This document shows positions 24,143 through 32,168 of a DNA stretch of 64,000 nt, one piece after another. Every line of letters begins with the position of its first letter. The first letter of the stretch is position 1. Source of the stretch: JAEUJZ01 sp964460115 (GTDB lineage Bacteria > Myxococcota_A > Polyangia > Palsa-1104 > JAEUJZ01); assembly GCA_964460115.1 (NCBI GenBank), contig CAYWPR010000020.1:1-64000 (forward strand), given 5' to 3'. Position numbers and translations under genes: made by a program. The notes under the pieces are model-generated. The model searched no databases. It worked only from the letters and a program-made list of their open reading frames with translations, and was not told the origin of the DNA.

Positions 24143-26772
24143 GCCACAGCTCCTTGGCGACGTAGGCTAGCACTGGAAGCAGAACTAGGACTGCTGCCGC
24201 TACCAAGACTACCTGCTGCCAACCCCAGGGGCAACTCGACGACAAATTCGGCGCCACAATCCGGATCATTGCCGCTAGTGACGCGCAGTGTGCCGCCGTG
24301 TGCTTCGACGATTTGGCGCGATAGATAAAGTCCAAGACCGGTTCCCTCGCCCGGGGGCCGCGTGGTGAAAAACGGATCGAAGATGCGTTCGCGGTTTTCC
24401 GGCAGCACGCCCGAGCCTTCGTCGGCAACCGTCAAAAGCAAAGTATTGTGCTCGGTTTCGCTCAAAGTCACATAGATGTGTCCGCCGCTCGGGCTGGCCC
24501 GTATGGCATTGTCGAGCAGGTTGAGAAAAACCTGATTGAGCTGCCGAGGCCGCGCCATGATGACGCAGGCGCGCTCGCTGCGATAACGCCGCTCGACCGT
24601 CACCTCGCTGTTGCGCAGACGGTCGACAAGCAGCTTCAGGGTGGTTTCCAGGCCATGGCGCAGGTCGAATATCGACAAGCCTTCCCCATCGGCAGGCCGA
24701 GCATGATCGGTCAGAGCGTTGGTGATCTCGGCGATGCGCTGCACGCATTCCTCAATCATTTCCAACACTTCCTTTTGCATGACGGGGGTCAGTTCATTGC
24801 GCCGGTGCAAAGCTGCGGCTCCGGTGCTGATCGCGTTCAGCGGATTTTTGATTTCGTGCGCCACCCCGGCCGCCAAAGTTCCGACAGCGGCCAAACGCGC
24901 AGCGTTGGCCACCTGAGCGGTCAGGCGCCGCACTTTTAGCTGCACCCCGACCCGCACCAAAAGTTCGCGCGGGCTGAAGGGCTTGACCAAGTAATCGGCG
25001 GCGCCATGCCCAAAGCCTTCCAGGGTCTCATCCAGGCCGCTGCGCGCGGTCAAAAGAATCACCGGAATGGCGCGAGTGCGCAGATCTTGTTTGATCTCGC
25101 GGCAGAGCTCGGTTCCCGAAACGTGCGGCATCATCACATCGGCCAGCACCAAGTCGGGCAGACGATTTTGCACGGCTTCTAGCGCCGCGCGGCCGTCGGC
25201 CGCAAGCGTCACATTGTAGTAGGGGCTGAGCAGTTCATACAAAAACCCGCGCAAATCGGCATTGTCCTCGGCCACAACGATGTGGGCCAGCGCCTTTTCG
25301 CTGTAGGGCAAAAGCGCGTTCATCGACTGACTGGACAAACGCGGCGCTTCAATTTTGGGGTCAATACCATCTGTGACATGGGCCAGCGCGGGATTTTGCA
25401 CCACTGGCAAACGACCATCGGCCGATGCGGTCTTGCTGGCTGAGGGCTCCAGAATCTCATTGCGCAGATGGGCGATGCCGGTACGCAGCCGCAGGGTGAA
25501 GCAAGCGCCTTGCCCAAGCTGGCTTTTCACGGCAACGCTGCCGCCGTGCAGTTCGATAAGCTCTTTGACAAGCGCCAAGCCGATGCCGGCGCCCCCCTGC
25601 TTGCGCGAAGGGGATTCAACGCGGCGAAAGCGTTCGAAGATGTGCGGCTGCTCGGTGAGCGGAATTCCCGGACCGTCATCCATGACGTCGATCTCGATCG
25701 CCGCTTCCTTGTCCACCGCGCGCACTCGGACCGTGATGCTGCCGCCGCGTTCGGTAAACTTGAGCGCATTGCCAAGCAGATTGGTCAGCACGACTTCGAT
25801 CTTCTCGCTGTCCCCCATAATCACATCGGTCAGCGGCGGCTCGGGCATGATCAGGTTCAGGCGCAAGCCCATGCTTTCCGCAGCCGGCTGAAACGCCGCG
25901 ACCACGCTTTGTATGAGGGTCGGCACATCTATCGCGCCGACCCGCAAACGAAGCTGTCCGGCTTCAAGCCGCGCCAGATCGAGCAGGCCGTCAATCAGAC
26001 GATGCAGTCGCAAGGCATTGCGCAGCACCACTTGCAAGGTCTTGTGGGCGGCCTCGGGCAACCCACCGCGGGCGGTAAGCTCTTCGATGGGCGCGCGAAT
26101 CAGCGCCAGCGGCGTGCGCAGCTCGTGCGAGATGTTGGCAAAAAACTGATTCTTCAGCCGATCCAGCTCGCGCAGGCGTTCAAGAGCGGCCTTCAATTCG
26201 GCGCTGGCCTGATCAAGGGCGGTGCGCGCTTCATACTCGCGCCGCGCCAGATTATAGCGCATGGCATTGGCTGCCACGGCAATGATGCTGGTCAGAACCA
26301 AAAAATAAAGATTGTTGAAAAAAGCGCCATAGGTCGGCGGGCGGGTCCACAAAGCCGGCGTCAGCCACATGATCAGCACCGCCAGGCAAACCCAGAAAGC
26401 CTGACGACCGCTCCACACATACACAAGGCCCGAGCCCAAAATGCACAAGTTCAGACCCGCGTAGTACGGCGAACTGGCGGCGGCGCCCAGGCGCAGAATC
26501 ATCACCTCCATCGAGCCCGTGCAAGCCAGAATGACCCCGAAGATAAGCAAGTAGCTGTAGCGGGCCAGCCGCTGCAAACGCGACAGCGCCAAAACCAAAA
26601 GCGCCACCGCTGCTGCCGCCATTCGCAAGGCCAAAAATTCGCCGACGTAGGGGCGATTGGTCAAAAGATCCAGCAGCACCCCGGCCGGCATGAGCACTGC
26701 GCACAGGATGCAGGTTAAGCGCACCGCGGCGGCATTGGGGCCCTGCAAGTACGCTTTAAAATCCGCGGTCAT
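24139..26772 (-). CDS. Membrane hybrid histidine kinase HK-REC-HK (PhcS-like)
   Basis: 877 residues from the ATG at 26772, which overlaps the upstream stop (ATGA). About six hydrophobic helices occupy residues 15-185. The first kinase has H-box FFANISHELRTPLALIRAP and G-boxes DDGPGIPL, GAGIGLALVKELIELHGG. A receiver domain follows (IVVAEDNADLRGFLYELL, phospho-Asp in LVLADVMMPHVSGTELC, Lys in DYLVKPFSPRELL). The second kinase has H-box LAAGVAHEIKNPLNAIS and GEGTGLGLYLSRQIVEAHGG. No large periplasmic sensor domain is evident, so signal reception is probably in or next to the membrane, as expected for a hydrophobic ligand. The second kinase after the receiver is unusual. Confidence 0.88.
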   Translation of the reverse strand: MTADFKAYLQGPNAAAVRLTCILCAVLMPAGVLLDLLTNRPYVGEFLALRMAAAAVALLVLALSRLQRLARYSYLLIFGVILACTGSMEVMILRLGAAASSPYYAGLNLCILGSGLVYVWSGRQAFWVCLAVLIMWLTPALWTRPPTYGAFFNNLYFLVLTSIIAVAANAMRYNLARREYEARTALDQASAELKAALERLRELDRLKNQFFANISHELRTPLALIRAPIEELTARGGLPEAAHKTLQVVLRNALRLHRLIDGLLDLARLEAGQLRLRVGAIDVPTLIQSVVAAFQPAAESMGLRLNLIMPEPPLTDVIMGDSEKIEVVLTNLLGNALKFTERGGSITVRVRAVDKEAAIEIDVMDDGPGIPLTEQPHIFERFRRVESPSRKQGGAGIGLALVKELIELHGGSVAVKSQLGQGACFTLRLRTGIAHLRNEILEPSASKTASADGRLPVVQNPALAHVTDGIDPKIEAPRLSSQSMNALLPYSEKALAHIVVAEDNADLRGFLYELLSPYYNVTLAADGRAALEAVQNRLPDLVLADVMMPHVSGTELCREIKQDLRTRAIPVILLTARSGLDETLEGFGHGAADYLVKPFSPRELLVRVGVQLKVRRLTAQVANAARLAAVGTLAAGVAHEIKNPLNAISTGAAALHRRNELTPVMQKEVLEMIEECVQRIAEITNALTDHARPADGEGLSIFDLRHGLETTLKLLVDRLRNSEVTVERRYRSERACVIMARPRQLNQVFLNLLDNAIRASPSGGHIYVTLSETEHNTLLLTVADEGSGVLPENRERIFDPFFTTRPPGEGTGLGLYLSRQIVEAHGGTLRVTSGNDPDCGAEFVVELPLGLAAGSLGSGSSPSSASSASLRRQGAVA

Positions 26773-28262
26773 TTTTCCACGAGCAAGAACAGGTTGACGC
26801 CGAGCGCTTCGGCCTCCACCTTCATCGACCGCGGCGCCGGACGCAGTTGCCGCGCGTTCTCCAAAAGTTGCGCGCGCGAGCGATGTATCAAAAACCACTC
26901 CGCGAAGTACTCCATGAAATAGCGGGTGGGATTGCTGACGTCGATGTTGCCAACGAGGATCTGCCCCCCCGCTGGCAAAGCCAAATAAAGCGTGCCGAGC
27001 AGCGCCGAAAAGCTGCGATCGGACAGGTAGTCAAAAAGTCCGGCGCTGTAAATAAACTGTCGCGGGCCAAGCGTCTGCGCGATGCCGCCGCAAAGCAGTC
27101 GACGTACCGATTCACGCACCAAATGCAGGCGCGCGCCGGTTTTTTCGCAAAGCGGCGTCAGCTTGCGTTCGCAATAGGCAATGGCCCGCGGATCCTGATC
27201 GATGAGCATGGCATCTAGATACGGTCCCAAGTCCGGATCGCGCTCCAGAAGCTCTTCGATCTCGCGCCCGGGTCCCGAACCGATGCTGGCCACGCGCACA
27301 GGCCCGCTGCCGCTTTGTTGCGCCGCGCGCAGCCAGGTGCGCAGTTTTTCCACCAAGTAACCGATGCGGTTGATATTCGCGCGTGCCGCCACTTCCGTCG
27401 CTGCGCACTGGTTTAAAACGCGAGCAAACAGGCTGCTGCCTTCCATGTGACTGGGGCGGTACAGCATGTTCATCATCTCGTAGTCACCGGCATAGCCAAG
27501 CGGCTTTTGCCGCGCGCGACGTATAAACGGCGCATTCAGAAATAGTCCGCCGAGATGATGTTGGGCGTAGGCGCGATGCGCGACGTGTTCTTCATCGCTC
27601 AGATCGCCAAGCAGCGCGGACATGCTGTGCGAGGCCGTGTGCACCCGCGCAATGATGCGCGGCCCGACTTCACCGAGGTACTGCGCGCAGATCTGGCTAT
27701 AGGTAAACAGATCCTCGTGTTGCAGGGCCGTCTCTTCGCGATCTAAAAAAGAGCGCATGCGCTCTAGGTAGTTGCGCAAGTCGGCGACCCAGGCCTTAAA
27801 CTCGGCGCGAATGCGGCAGCTATCGGCGGTGCGTTCCGCTTCATCACAACGCGTCGCGAAATGATGGCGGGTTTGCTTCTCGTATAAAAGAGGCAGATCG
27901 ATGCTGCCGCCGTCTAATTGCAGGCCCACTAGAAGATCGCGACCCTCTTCACGCAGGTGGCGAACGACGGCATCGCAGTGGCACAAGACTTCGCCGCTCT
28001 GCAAAGTCAAATGCAGGCCGATCAGGCGATCGTCCACCTGCAGAAGCGCCTGCTGACTCGCAGCACCGAGAATGCGCAGACAAGCGCCATGCAGCGAAAT
28101 GTTTTCACAAACTCCACCGAGGATGTCGAGCCGTGGATGCCAGGCGGTAAAAGTGAGCAGGCCGACACCAAATTCTGAGGCTTGGTGTCGCAAAGCACGC
28201 AGCTTATAACCACTGCGCGGTGCTTTTTCAGCATGAGCCTGTACCGCCGCTGCCCCCGTCAT
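26769..28262 (-). CDS. PilZ-methyltransferase, 3-hydroxypalmitate methyl ester synthase-like (PhcB-like)
   Basis: 497 residues. An N-terminal PilZ-like region (about 20-130) has ENISLHGACLRIL, fitting the D/N-x-S-x-x-G half of the c-di-GMP motif, but I do not see a clear RxxxR. A helical middle region follows, with the family stretch ARQKPLGYAGDYEMMNMLYR. The SAM methyltransferase domain starts at about 315 (VRVASIGSGPGREIEELLER, then DAMLIDQDPRAIAYCERKL). This matches proteins annotated as extracellular factor 3-hydroxypalmitic acid methyl ester biosynthesis enzymes, of which PhcB is the studied member. The start lies one base after the stop of the response regulator. Substrate and product here are inferred. 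Confidence 0.8.
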   Translation of the reverse strand: MTGAAAVQAHAEKAPRSGYKLRALRHQASEFGVGLLTFTAWHPRLDILGGVCENISLHGACLRILGAASQQALLQVDDRLIGLHLTLQSGEVLCHCDAVVRHLREEGRDLLVGLQLDGGSIDLPLLYEKQTRHHFATRCDEAERTADSCRIRAEFKAWVADLRNYLERMRSFLDREETALQHEDLFTYSQICAQYLGEVGPRIIARVHTASHSMSALLGDLSDEEHVAHRAYAQHHLGGLFLNAPFIRRARQKPLGYAGDYEMMNMLYRPSHMEGSSLFARVLNQCAATEVAARANINRIGYLVEKLRTWLRAAQQSGSGPVRVASIGSGPGREIEELLERDPDLGPYLDAMLIDQDPRAIAYCERKLTPLCEKTGARLHLVRESVRRLLCGGIAQTLGPRQFIYSAGLFDYLSDRSFSALLGTLYLALPAGGQILVGNIDVSNPTRYFMEYFAEWFLIHRSRAQLLENARQLRPAPRSMKVEAEALGVNLFLLVEK

Positions 28263-28263
28263 G

Positions 28264-28827
28264 TCACAGCCCCAAAAGCTGCGTCAGCGCGACAAGATCT
28301 AGCGGCTTGCGCAGGCAAGCGGTGGCCCCCGCCTGCTTGAAGGCAGCCTCCAGCTCATCGTCGAGCCGACCGGTCAGTGCAATGACTATGATCTCAGCCG
28401 TATTGGGGTTTTGGCGAATCTGCTTACAGGCCTCGACTCCGTCCATGCCGGGCATCATCGCGTCGATGAGCACGGCGTCGGGCTTGTCGGTGCCGATGCG
28501 CAAAAGGCCTTCGACAGCGCCTTCGGCGATTTCGGCCTCGACTTCCGGAAAGGACTGCTTCAGTGCCCGGCGCGTCGTCCGTAAAAAAGCCGGATCGTCA
28601 TCGATCAGCAAAAGCCGCTTGGCTTGCGGCAATAAAGTCCGCGGCACTGGCATCTGATGCGCGCGCAAAAATTCCACCAGTGCGCTTGGCTCTACGCGGC
28701 GATGCCCCCCCGGTGTACGAAAGGCCGGTAATAGGCCTTTATCGATCCACGAGAGAACCGTTGACGGGCTGACTCCAATGAGTTCGGCGACAGCATGCGA
28801 GGTTAGAAACGCGTTTGTCATGAGCAT
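28264..28827 (-). CDS. Response regulator with MerR/excisionase-type N-terminal HTH
   Basis: 187 residues from the ATG at 28827 (MLMTNAFLTSHAVAELIGVS); an ATG two codons later is equally possible. The N-terminal 65 residues are a MerR/excisionase-type helix-turn-helix (VSPSTVLSWIDKGLLPAFRT, PGGHRRVEPSALVEFL). The C-terminal receiver (about 72-187) has LLLIDDDPAF, phospho-Asp in AVLIDAMMPGMDGVEAC, and Lys in CLRKPLDL. The reversed order, HTH before receiver, is uncommon for response regulators. It is the first gene of the four-gene signalling operon and the likely DNA-binding output. Confidence 0.85.
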   Translation of the reverse strand: MLMTNAFLTSHAVAELIGVSPSTVLSWIDKGLLPAFRTPGGHRRVEPSALVEFLRAHQMPVPRTLLPQAKRLLLIDDDPAFLRTTRRALKQSFPEVEAEIAEGAVEGLLRIGTDKPDAVLIDAMMPGMDGVEACKQIRQNPNTAEIIVIALTGRLDDELEAAFKQAGATACLRKPLDLVALTQLLGL

Positions 28828-29166
28828 TACGCGAAAAACCGCCCTCTGATAATCCTGCCCGCCCCGTCCCGAAGCTGTCAAGCGTCCCGAGGAGATCCGT
28901 CCGGCTCAGACGATATCGTTCGAGCTTCGTCGGCAACTTCAAAACGTCCGGGGTATGTGTTTATTGATTTTTGTGCAGCGTTACATCAACGCGCTTCAGT
29001 TTCTTATCACAAAATCGCATCTTCCTACCAATTTGCCCGATAGCAATTTTATCCAAACAAAAGCTTCGGCGATTCCAGGTAGACGAAAGTGGGAGGAGTG
29101 GCTAGGATGCAAACCCGCTTTACGGTTTTTGAAAAATCGCGAAGCAAAAAACAAGAGGCGGGTTTG
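28828..29166. other. Divergent intergenic region with no gene seen
   Basis: 339 bases separate the response regulator of the signalling operon from the hexapeptide-repeat lipoprotein, transcribed away from each other. The middle, about 28950-29060, is clearly more AT-rich than its surroundings and should contain both promoters, but I could not place a -35/-10 pair. GGGAGGAG at 29090-29097 precedes an in-frame ATG at 29107, an alternative start of the lipoprotein gene. Confidence 0.5.
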
Positions 29167-29547
29167 ATGCGTCGATGGATGTTGTTAGCCGGGCTGTTGC
29201 CGGCCCTTGGTGGGTTTCTCTGGGTAGTTTCTTGTGAACGCGATGATTATCGCGAAGAGCTGCCATTGCGCCCCCTTGGTGATGCAGCAATCGGCGCCGA
29301 GCCAGACCTGGGCAGTCGGTTGGATATGCGCCGCATGATGGACATGCCAAAGCCAGTGGACATGCCGAAGCCAGTGGACATGCCGAAGCCAGTGGACATG
29401 CCGAAGCCGGTAGACATGCCAAAGCCAGTGGACATGCCGAAGCCGGTAGACATGCCGAAGCCGGTAGACATGCCCCAGGCTTCAGACATGCCACAATCTG
29501 CAGACATGACAAAGCCGGTGGATATGGCTCCGCCGAAGGACATATAG
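29167..29547 (+). CDS. Lipoprotein composed mainly of DMPKPV hexapeptide repeats
   Basis: 126 residues from the ATG at 29167 (MRRWMLLAGLLPALGGFLWV followed by VSC, a plausible lipobox). An ATG at 29107 with a stronger Shine-Dalgarno would add 20 basic residues. After a short acidic spacer with DLGSRLDMRRMM, the rest of the protein is a tandem hexapeptide: seven DMPKPV units, then drifted copies DMPQAS, DMPQSA, DMTKPV and DMAPPK. No folded domain is visible. Asp/Met/Pro linkers are common in myxobacterial lipoproteins, but here the linker is nearly the whole mature protein. It could be a periplasmic spacer or a degenerate remnant. Confidence 0.6.
   Translation: MRRWMLLAGLLPALGGFLWVVSCERDDYREELPLRPLGDAAIGAEPDLGSRLDMRRMMDMPKPVDMPKPVDMPKPVDMPKPVDMPKPVDMPKPVDMPKPVDMPQASDMPQSADMTKPVDMAPPKDI
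29341..29538 (+). repeat. 18-bp tandem repeat encoding DMPKPV
   Basis: Seven consecutive 18-bp units of the form gacatgccRaagccRgtR run from 29341 to 29466, differing only at third codon positions. Four diverged units follow to 29538. The high identity of the first seven units suggests recent slippage or expansion. Confidence 0.9.
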
Positions 29548-29614
29548 TCGCGGATTTTATCGCTACGCCCCATCTTTCAAATTTCCGAACCCAAGGACAG
29601 CCGGCCTGGCGAGT

Positions 29615-29824
29615 TTATAAAGCTTCCTCGGGCAAGGGTTCGCGGTCCCATCTTTGGCCGCAGCCTCGGCAGATCCAGGCGTGGGTGAACGCGGGCGGTG
29701 CAGGAACTCCCAAAATCGGCAACGATCGCGGCCGCGGTGCAGCGGTTTGCGGCGCAAGCTCTACCACCTGTACTTCACCGTGGCAGGGAGCTCCGCCAAA
29801 GCTTGTGATCGTAATATGACGCAT
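29615..29824 (-). CDS. Small protein with CxxC, last gene of the ECF-sigma operon
   Basis: 69 residues from the ATG at 29824, only 5 bases after the stop of the Cys-rich lipoprotein gene on the same strand. It begins MRHITITSFGGAPCHGEVQV, has a Pro-rich middle, and ends with WICRGCGQRWDREPLPEEAL, a half zinc-ribbon (CxxC). No signal peptide is evident. No family is recognised. The tight spacing is the main support for real coding. Confidence 0.45.
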   Translation of the reverse strand: MRHITITSFGGAPCHGEVQVVELAPQTAAPRPRSLPILGVPAPPAFTHAWICRGCGQRWDREPLPEEAL

Positions 29825-29829
29825 AAAAT

Positions 29830-30207
29830 TTAGCGGCAAGCGGCGCAGGTCTGGCCAGCTTCTTCGCAATCGCGCCGCGCATGATGGCAGCTCTGAGCAC
29901 TTTTGTCGTCATTGATATCGCGCGCCAATCGGCAAATACGACGATGCCAGGTGCAGATTTCCTGCGCTGCCTGACAAACTCCATCGCAGCGCGCACCGCC
30001 GCCTCGAGTTGTGGGAAACAAAGTCGATTCTCCCGGATGGGCCGGAGCATGCAAGGCGACTTTGCGATCCGCAATACGCTGCTGCAAGGTGCGAATTTCG
30101 ATCTGCCCCAGCCCTTCTGAAACCGAAGGAGCGGACGGCGCAGGCTCCGGCTCGTGCGCACAGGCGGCAAAAATGATCGCCAGCACGATGTATCCGGCGC
30201 GCCTCAT
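29830..30207 (-). CDS. Cys-rich lipoprotein
   Basis: 125 residues. A short lipoprotein signal ends IIFAAC (MRRAGYIVLAIIFAAC). The C-terminal half has eight or so cysteines in a regular pattern (GARCDGVCQAAQEICTWHRR, ICRLARDI, SCHHARRDCEEAGQTCAACR), as in small disulphide-bonded helical Cys proteins of Myxococcota. Its start overlaps the stop of the upstream lipoprotein gene (ATGA at 30204-30207), so translation is coupled. Function unknown; envelope location inferred. Confidence 0.68.
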   Translation of the reverse strand: MRRAGYIVLAIIFAACAHEPEPAPSAPSVSEGLGQIEIRTLQQRIADRKVALHAPAHPGESTLFPTTRGGGARCDGVCQAAQEICTWHRRICRLARDINDDKSAQSCHHARRDCEEAGQTCAACR

Positions 30208-30803
30208 CGCAGCTCTCCCGGCATACGTTCGCCATCGGGCCGCAAATGCAGCAAGCTGCGCTGCACACGGCGGTCGATCTGAACCGCCCGTTCCAAGGCC
30301 AAAATCGCGCGGCGCTTCTCGGCGCGCTTGGCTTCCGGATCGCTCAAGCGATTGGCCCGCGCTTCATATACATCGGCGGAGACAGTCTCCAATTGGGCGG
30401 CAAAAAAGCTGTCATGCGTCACAAATTTTCGTCCAGTTTCAATCTGCGCCAAAGCTTGATCCTCATACACTTCCCCACCCAGCCGAAGATAAAGCTTGGC
30501 CAAGCGCGCGCAAGCATCTAGGCGAATGTCTTCGGCTTCGCTGACATCGGACGGAAAGGCGATGGCCAAAACTTCCTTGCCGGCGGCAATGGCGGCATTT
30601 ATGTCGCCATCGCTTAAATGAAGATCGGCGCGGCGCTGCCAGGCCCGCGCTTCGCTAAGCAGTGCCAGCACCATTTCGCTTGCGGTCACGGGCGCAGCCG
30701 GAGGCGGGCTCGGCGCAGGCCTTTGACAAGCGTTTGAAAAAAAACCACCTAATAAAAATAGACAAAGCAGCCAGCCGACTGGCTTATAGGCAATCTTGCT
30801 CAT
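30204..30803 (-). CDS. Lipoprotein with helical repeat region
   Basis: 199 residues. Signal and lipobox: GWLLCLFLLGGFFSNAC, followed by a Pro-rich linker (QRPAPSPPPAAP). The mature part is all-helical with TPR-like pairing (LLSEARAWQRRADLHLSDGD, INAAIAAGKEVLAIAF, ARLAKLYLRLGGEVY, RAILALERAVQIDRRV). It overlaps both neighbours by 4 bases (30204-30207 downstream, 30800-30803 upstream), so it is part of the sigma-factor operon. It may act as an envelope scaffold; no close family is recognised. Confidence 0.68.
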   Translation of the reverse strand: MSKIAYKPVGWLLCLFLLGGFFSNACQRPAPSPPPAAPVTASEMVLALLSEARAWQRRADLHLSDGDINAAIAAGKEVLAIAFPSDVSEAEDIRLDACARLAKLYLRLGGEVYEDQALAQIETGRKFVTHDSFFAAQLETVSADVYEARANRLSDPEAKRAEKRRAILALERAVQIDRRVQRSLLHLRPDGERMPGELR

Positions 30804-31519
30804 GGCATTGTTCCGCTGCTTACAGGCAGTTCGGCGCCGACAAAACTTCGACGGCTCGGGCCAGAAAGGCTCGGCGCATCGGCGCGACTGCGCAGCACCG
30901 CGAGTCGAGCTTGAATCATCAGCTCGATACGCTGCGCCGGACTTTCATTTTGCACAAAGGAATGCTTGTACATCCAAGCTTGCGCCGCCTGGCCGCCTGA
31001 GGTGCCGCGGCCTATGCGCATGACGCTTGAGTCCGCGATACTAGGCAAGCGCCGCGGATTGGGATCGCCCGCCTGCCCCACGAGGAGCCAGCTCGTAATC
31101 AGCAAAAGCGCCGCCGCGCCCAAAAGTCCCCCGGTGCTGGTCAGCGCCCGCCCCACTCGATTGAGCCGACCTAGCGGCTCTATCCACCAAAGCGGCAAAA
31201 AGCGCGAGGCGCGGTCTAGCTCATTGCGTTTTCGGCTGCGGCTATGTAGCAATCCGCGACGAAGCTGTACGCTTTCGCGGGCGGCCCGGGCCAGACGCCA
31301 GGCGCGTACATCGCCCAGGGAATCTTCGGCGGCAGGAAAGCGCAAGTGCGCCGCCAGCCAGCGGCTTTCGGCACCGCGCGATCGCAATCCTTCTTCGGGC
31401 GCTGCCAAGGCCTTTTGCAAAGCTGCCGCCGCCCGCAATTCTTCCATGCTGGGCGCCATGGATGCGGCAGCGGCAGACTCTAGATTGTCGCGGCCATGCG
31501 ACCGCTCGTCGTTAGACAT
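30800..31519 (-). CDS. Membrane-anchored putative anti-sigma factor
   Basis: 239 residues from the ATG at 31519 (MSNDERSHGRDNLESAAAAS), which overlaps the end of the sigma factor gene by 8 bp. About 130 cytoplasmic residues, rich in Arg and Glu, precede one membrane helix (LLGAALLLITSWLLVG-type, about 140-160). A ~80-residue outer part follows (NPRRLPSIADSSVMRIGRGT). It has no clear zinc-binding HxxxCxxC motif. Identity as an anti-sigma factor rests on position directly after an ECF sigma gene and on single-pass topology. Confidence 0.6.
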   Translation of the reverse strand: MSNDERSHGRDNLESAAAASMAPSMEELRAAAALQKALAAPEEGLRSRGAESRWLAAHLRFPAAEDSLGDVRAWRLARAARESVQLRRGLLHSRSRKRNELDRASRFLPLWWIEPLGRLNRVGRALTSTGGLLGAAALLLITSWLLVGQAGDPNPRRLPSIADSSVMRIGRGTSGGQAAQAWMYKHSFVQNESPAQRIELMIQARLAVLRSRADAPSLSGPSRRSFVGAELPVSSGTMP

Positions 31520-32117
31520 CAGATTCTCCATAGGCCTTGCGAAAAGCGCGCACGGCCCGAAACAAGAGCACATCGAATGTCTCGACACTGATTCCAAGTG
31601 ACGTAGCACATTCAAGCCGCGAGCGTTCTTCACACAGCCGCAGGCGGATGGCTTGCGCATAGCGCGTATGCAAACCCTGAAAGGTCGCTTCAATGCGCTG
31701 CTGCGCGATGCGACGTTCTTCCTCGGCGCTAAGAGCCGCCGAAGCAACCGCGTCTACCATCGTAGAAAGTTCGTCGCGCAGCGCTTGACACAGGCGCTTG
31801 CGGCGGCCAAGCGCCCGATGATGATCCAGGGCCTTATTCAAGGCGATTTGCCGCAGCCAGTGATAAATGCTGCGTTCCTGCCAGGTAAAATTGGCAATGC
31901 GCTCGAGCGCCGTGACAAAAGTATCCTTCAATAAGTCTTCGGCCTGCGACTTGTCTCCGACCCGGCCCAAGATGCACATGAACAAAGCCTCGGCGTGCTG
32001 GGCCAGCACCGGCTCCAAAGCGGCTAGATCGCCGCCTTGCGCGCGCAAAATGGCTCGCTTCTCACGCAGTAGCTGCGTCTGCAACTCTAGATTGTCGCGG
32101 TCGGCTTGCAAGAACAA
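31512..32117 (-). CDS. ECF-type RNA polymerase sigma factor
   Basis: 201 residues. Region 2 is at about 40-115 (ALFMCILGRVGDKSQAEDLL, KDTFVTALERIANFTW, RSIYHWLRQIALNKALDHHR). Region 4 is at about 135-195 with a helix-turn-helix (FQGLHTRYAQAIRLRLCEER, LECATSLGISVETFDVLLFR). Spacing and size fit the ECF sigma-70 family. It heads a leftward operon with a putative membrane anti-sigma factor and lipoproteins, so it probably responds to an envelope signal. The subgroup was not determined. Confidence 0.88.
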   Translation of the reverse strand: MFLQADRDNLELQTQLLREKRAILRAQGGDLAALEPVLAQHAEALFMCILGRVGDKSQAEDLLKDTFVTALERIANFTWQERSIYHWLRQIALNKALDHHRALGRRKRLCQALRDELSTMVDAVASAALSAEEERRIAQQRIEATFQGLHTRYAQAIRLRLCEERSRLECATSLGISVETFDVLLFRAVRAFRKAYGESDV

Positions 32118-32168
32118 CTCAGGACGATGAACGCTCGGCGCGTGGCTGGCTTACACCGATCTTCAACT

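Noticed and set aside
25468..26718. A 416-codon open frame on the plus strand
   Set aside because: It lies opposite the hybrid kinase, is rich in Gln, His and Arg as expected for a complement of a GC-rich gene, and has no motif.
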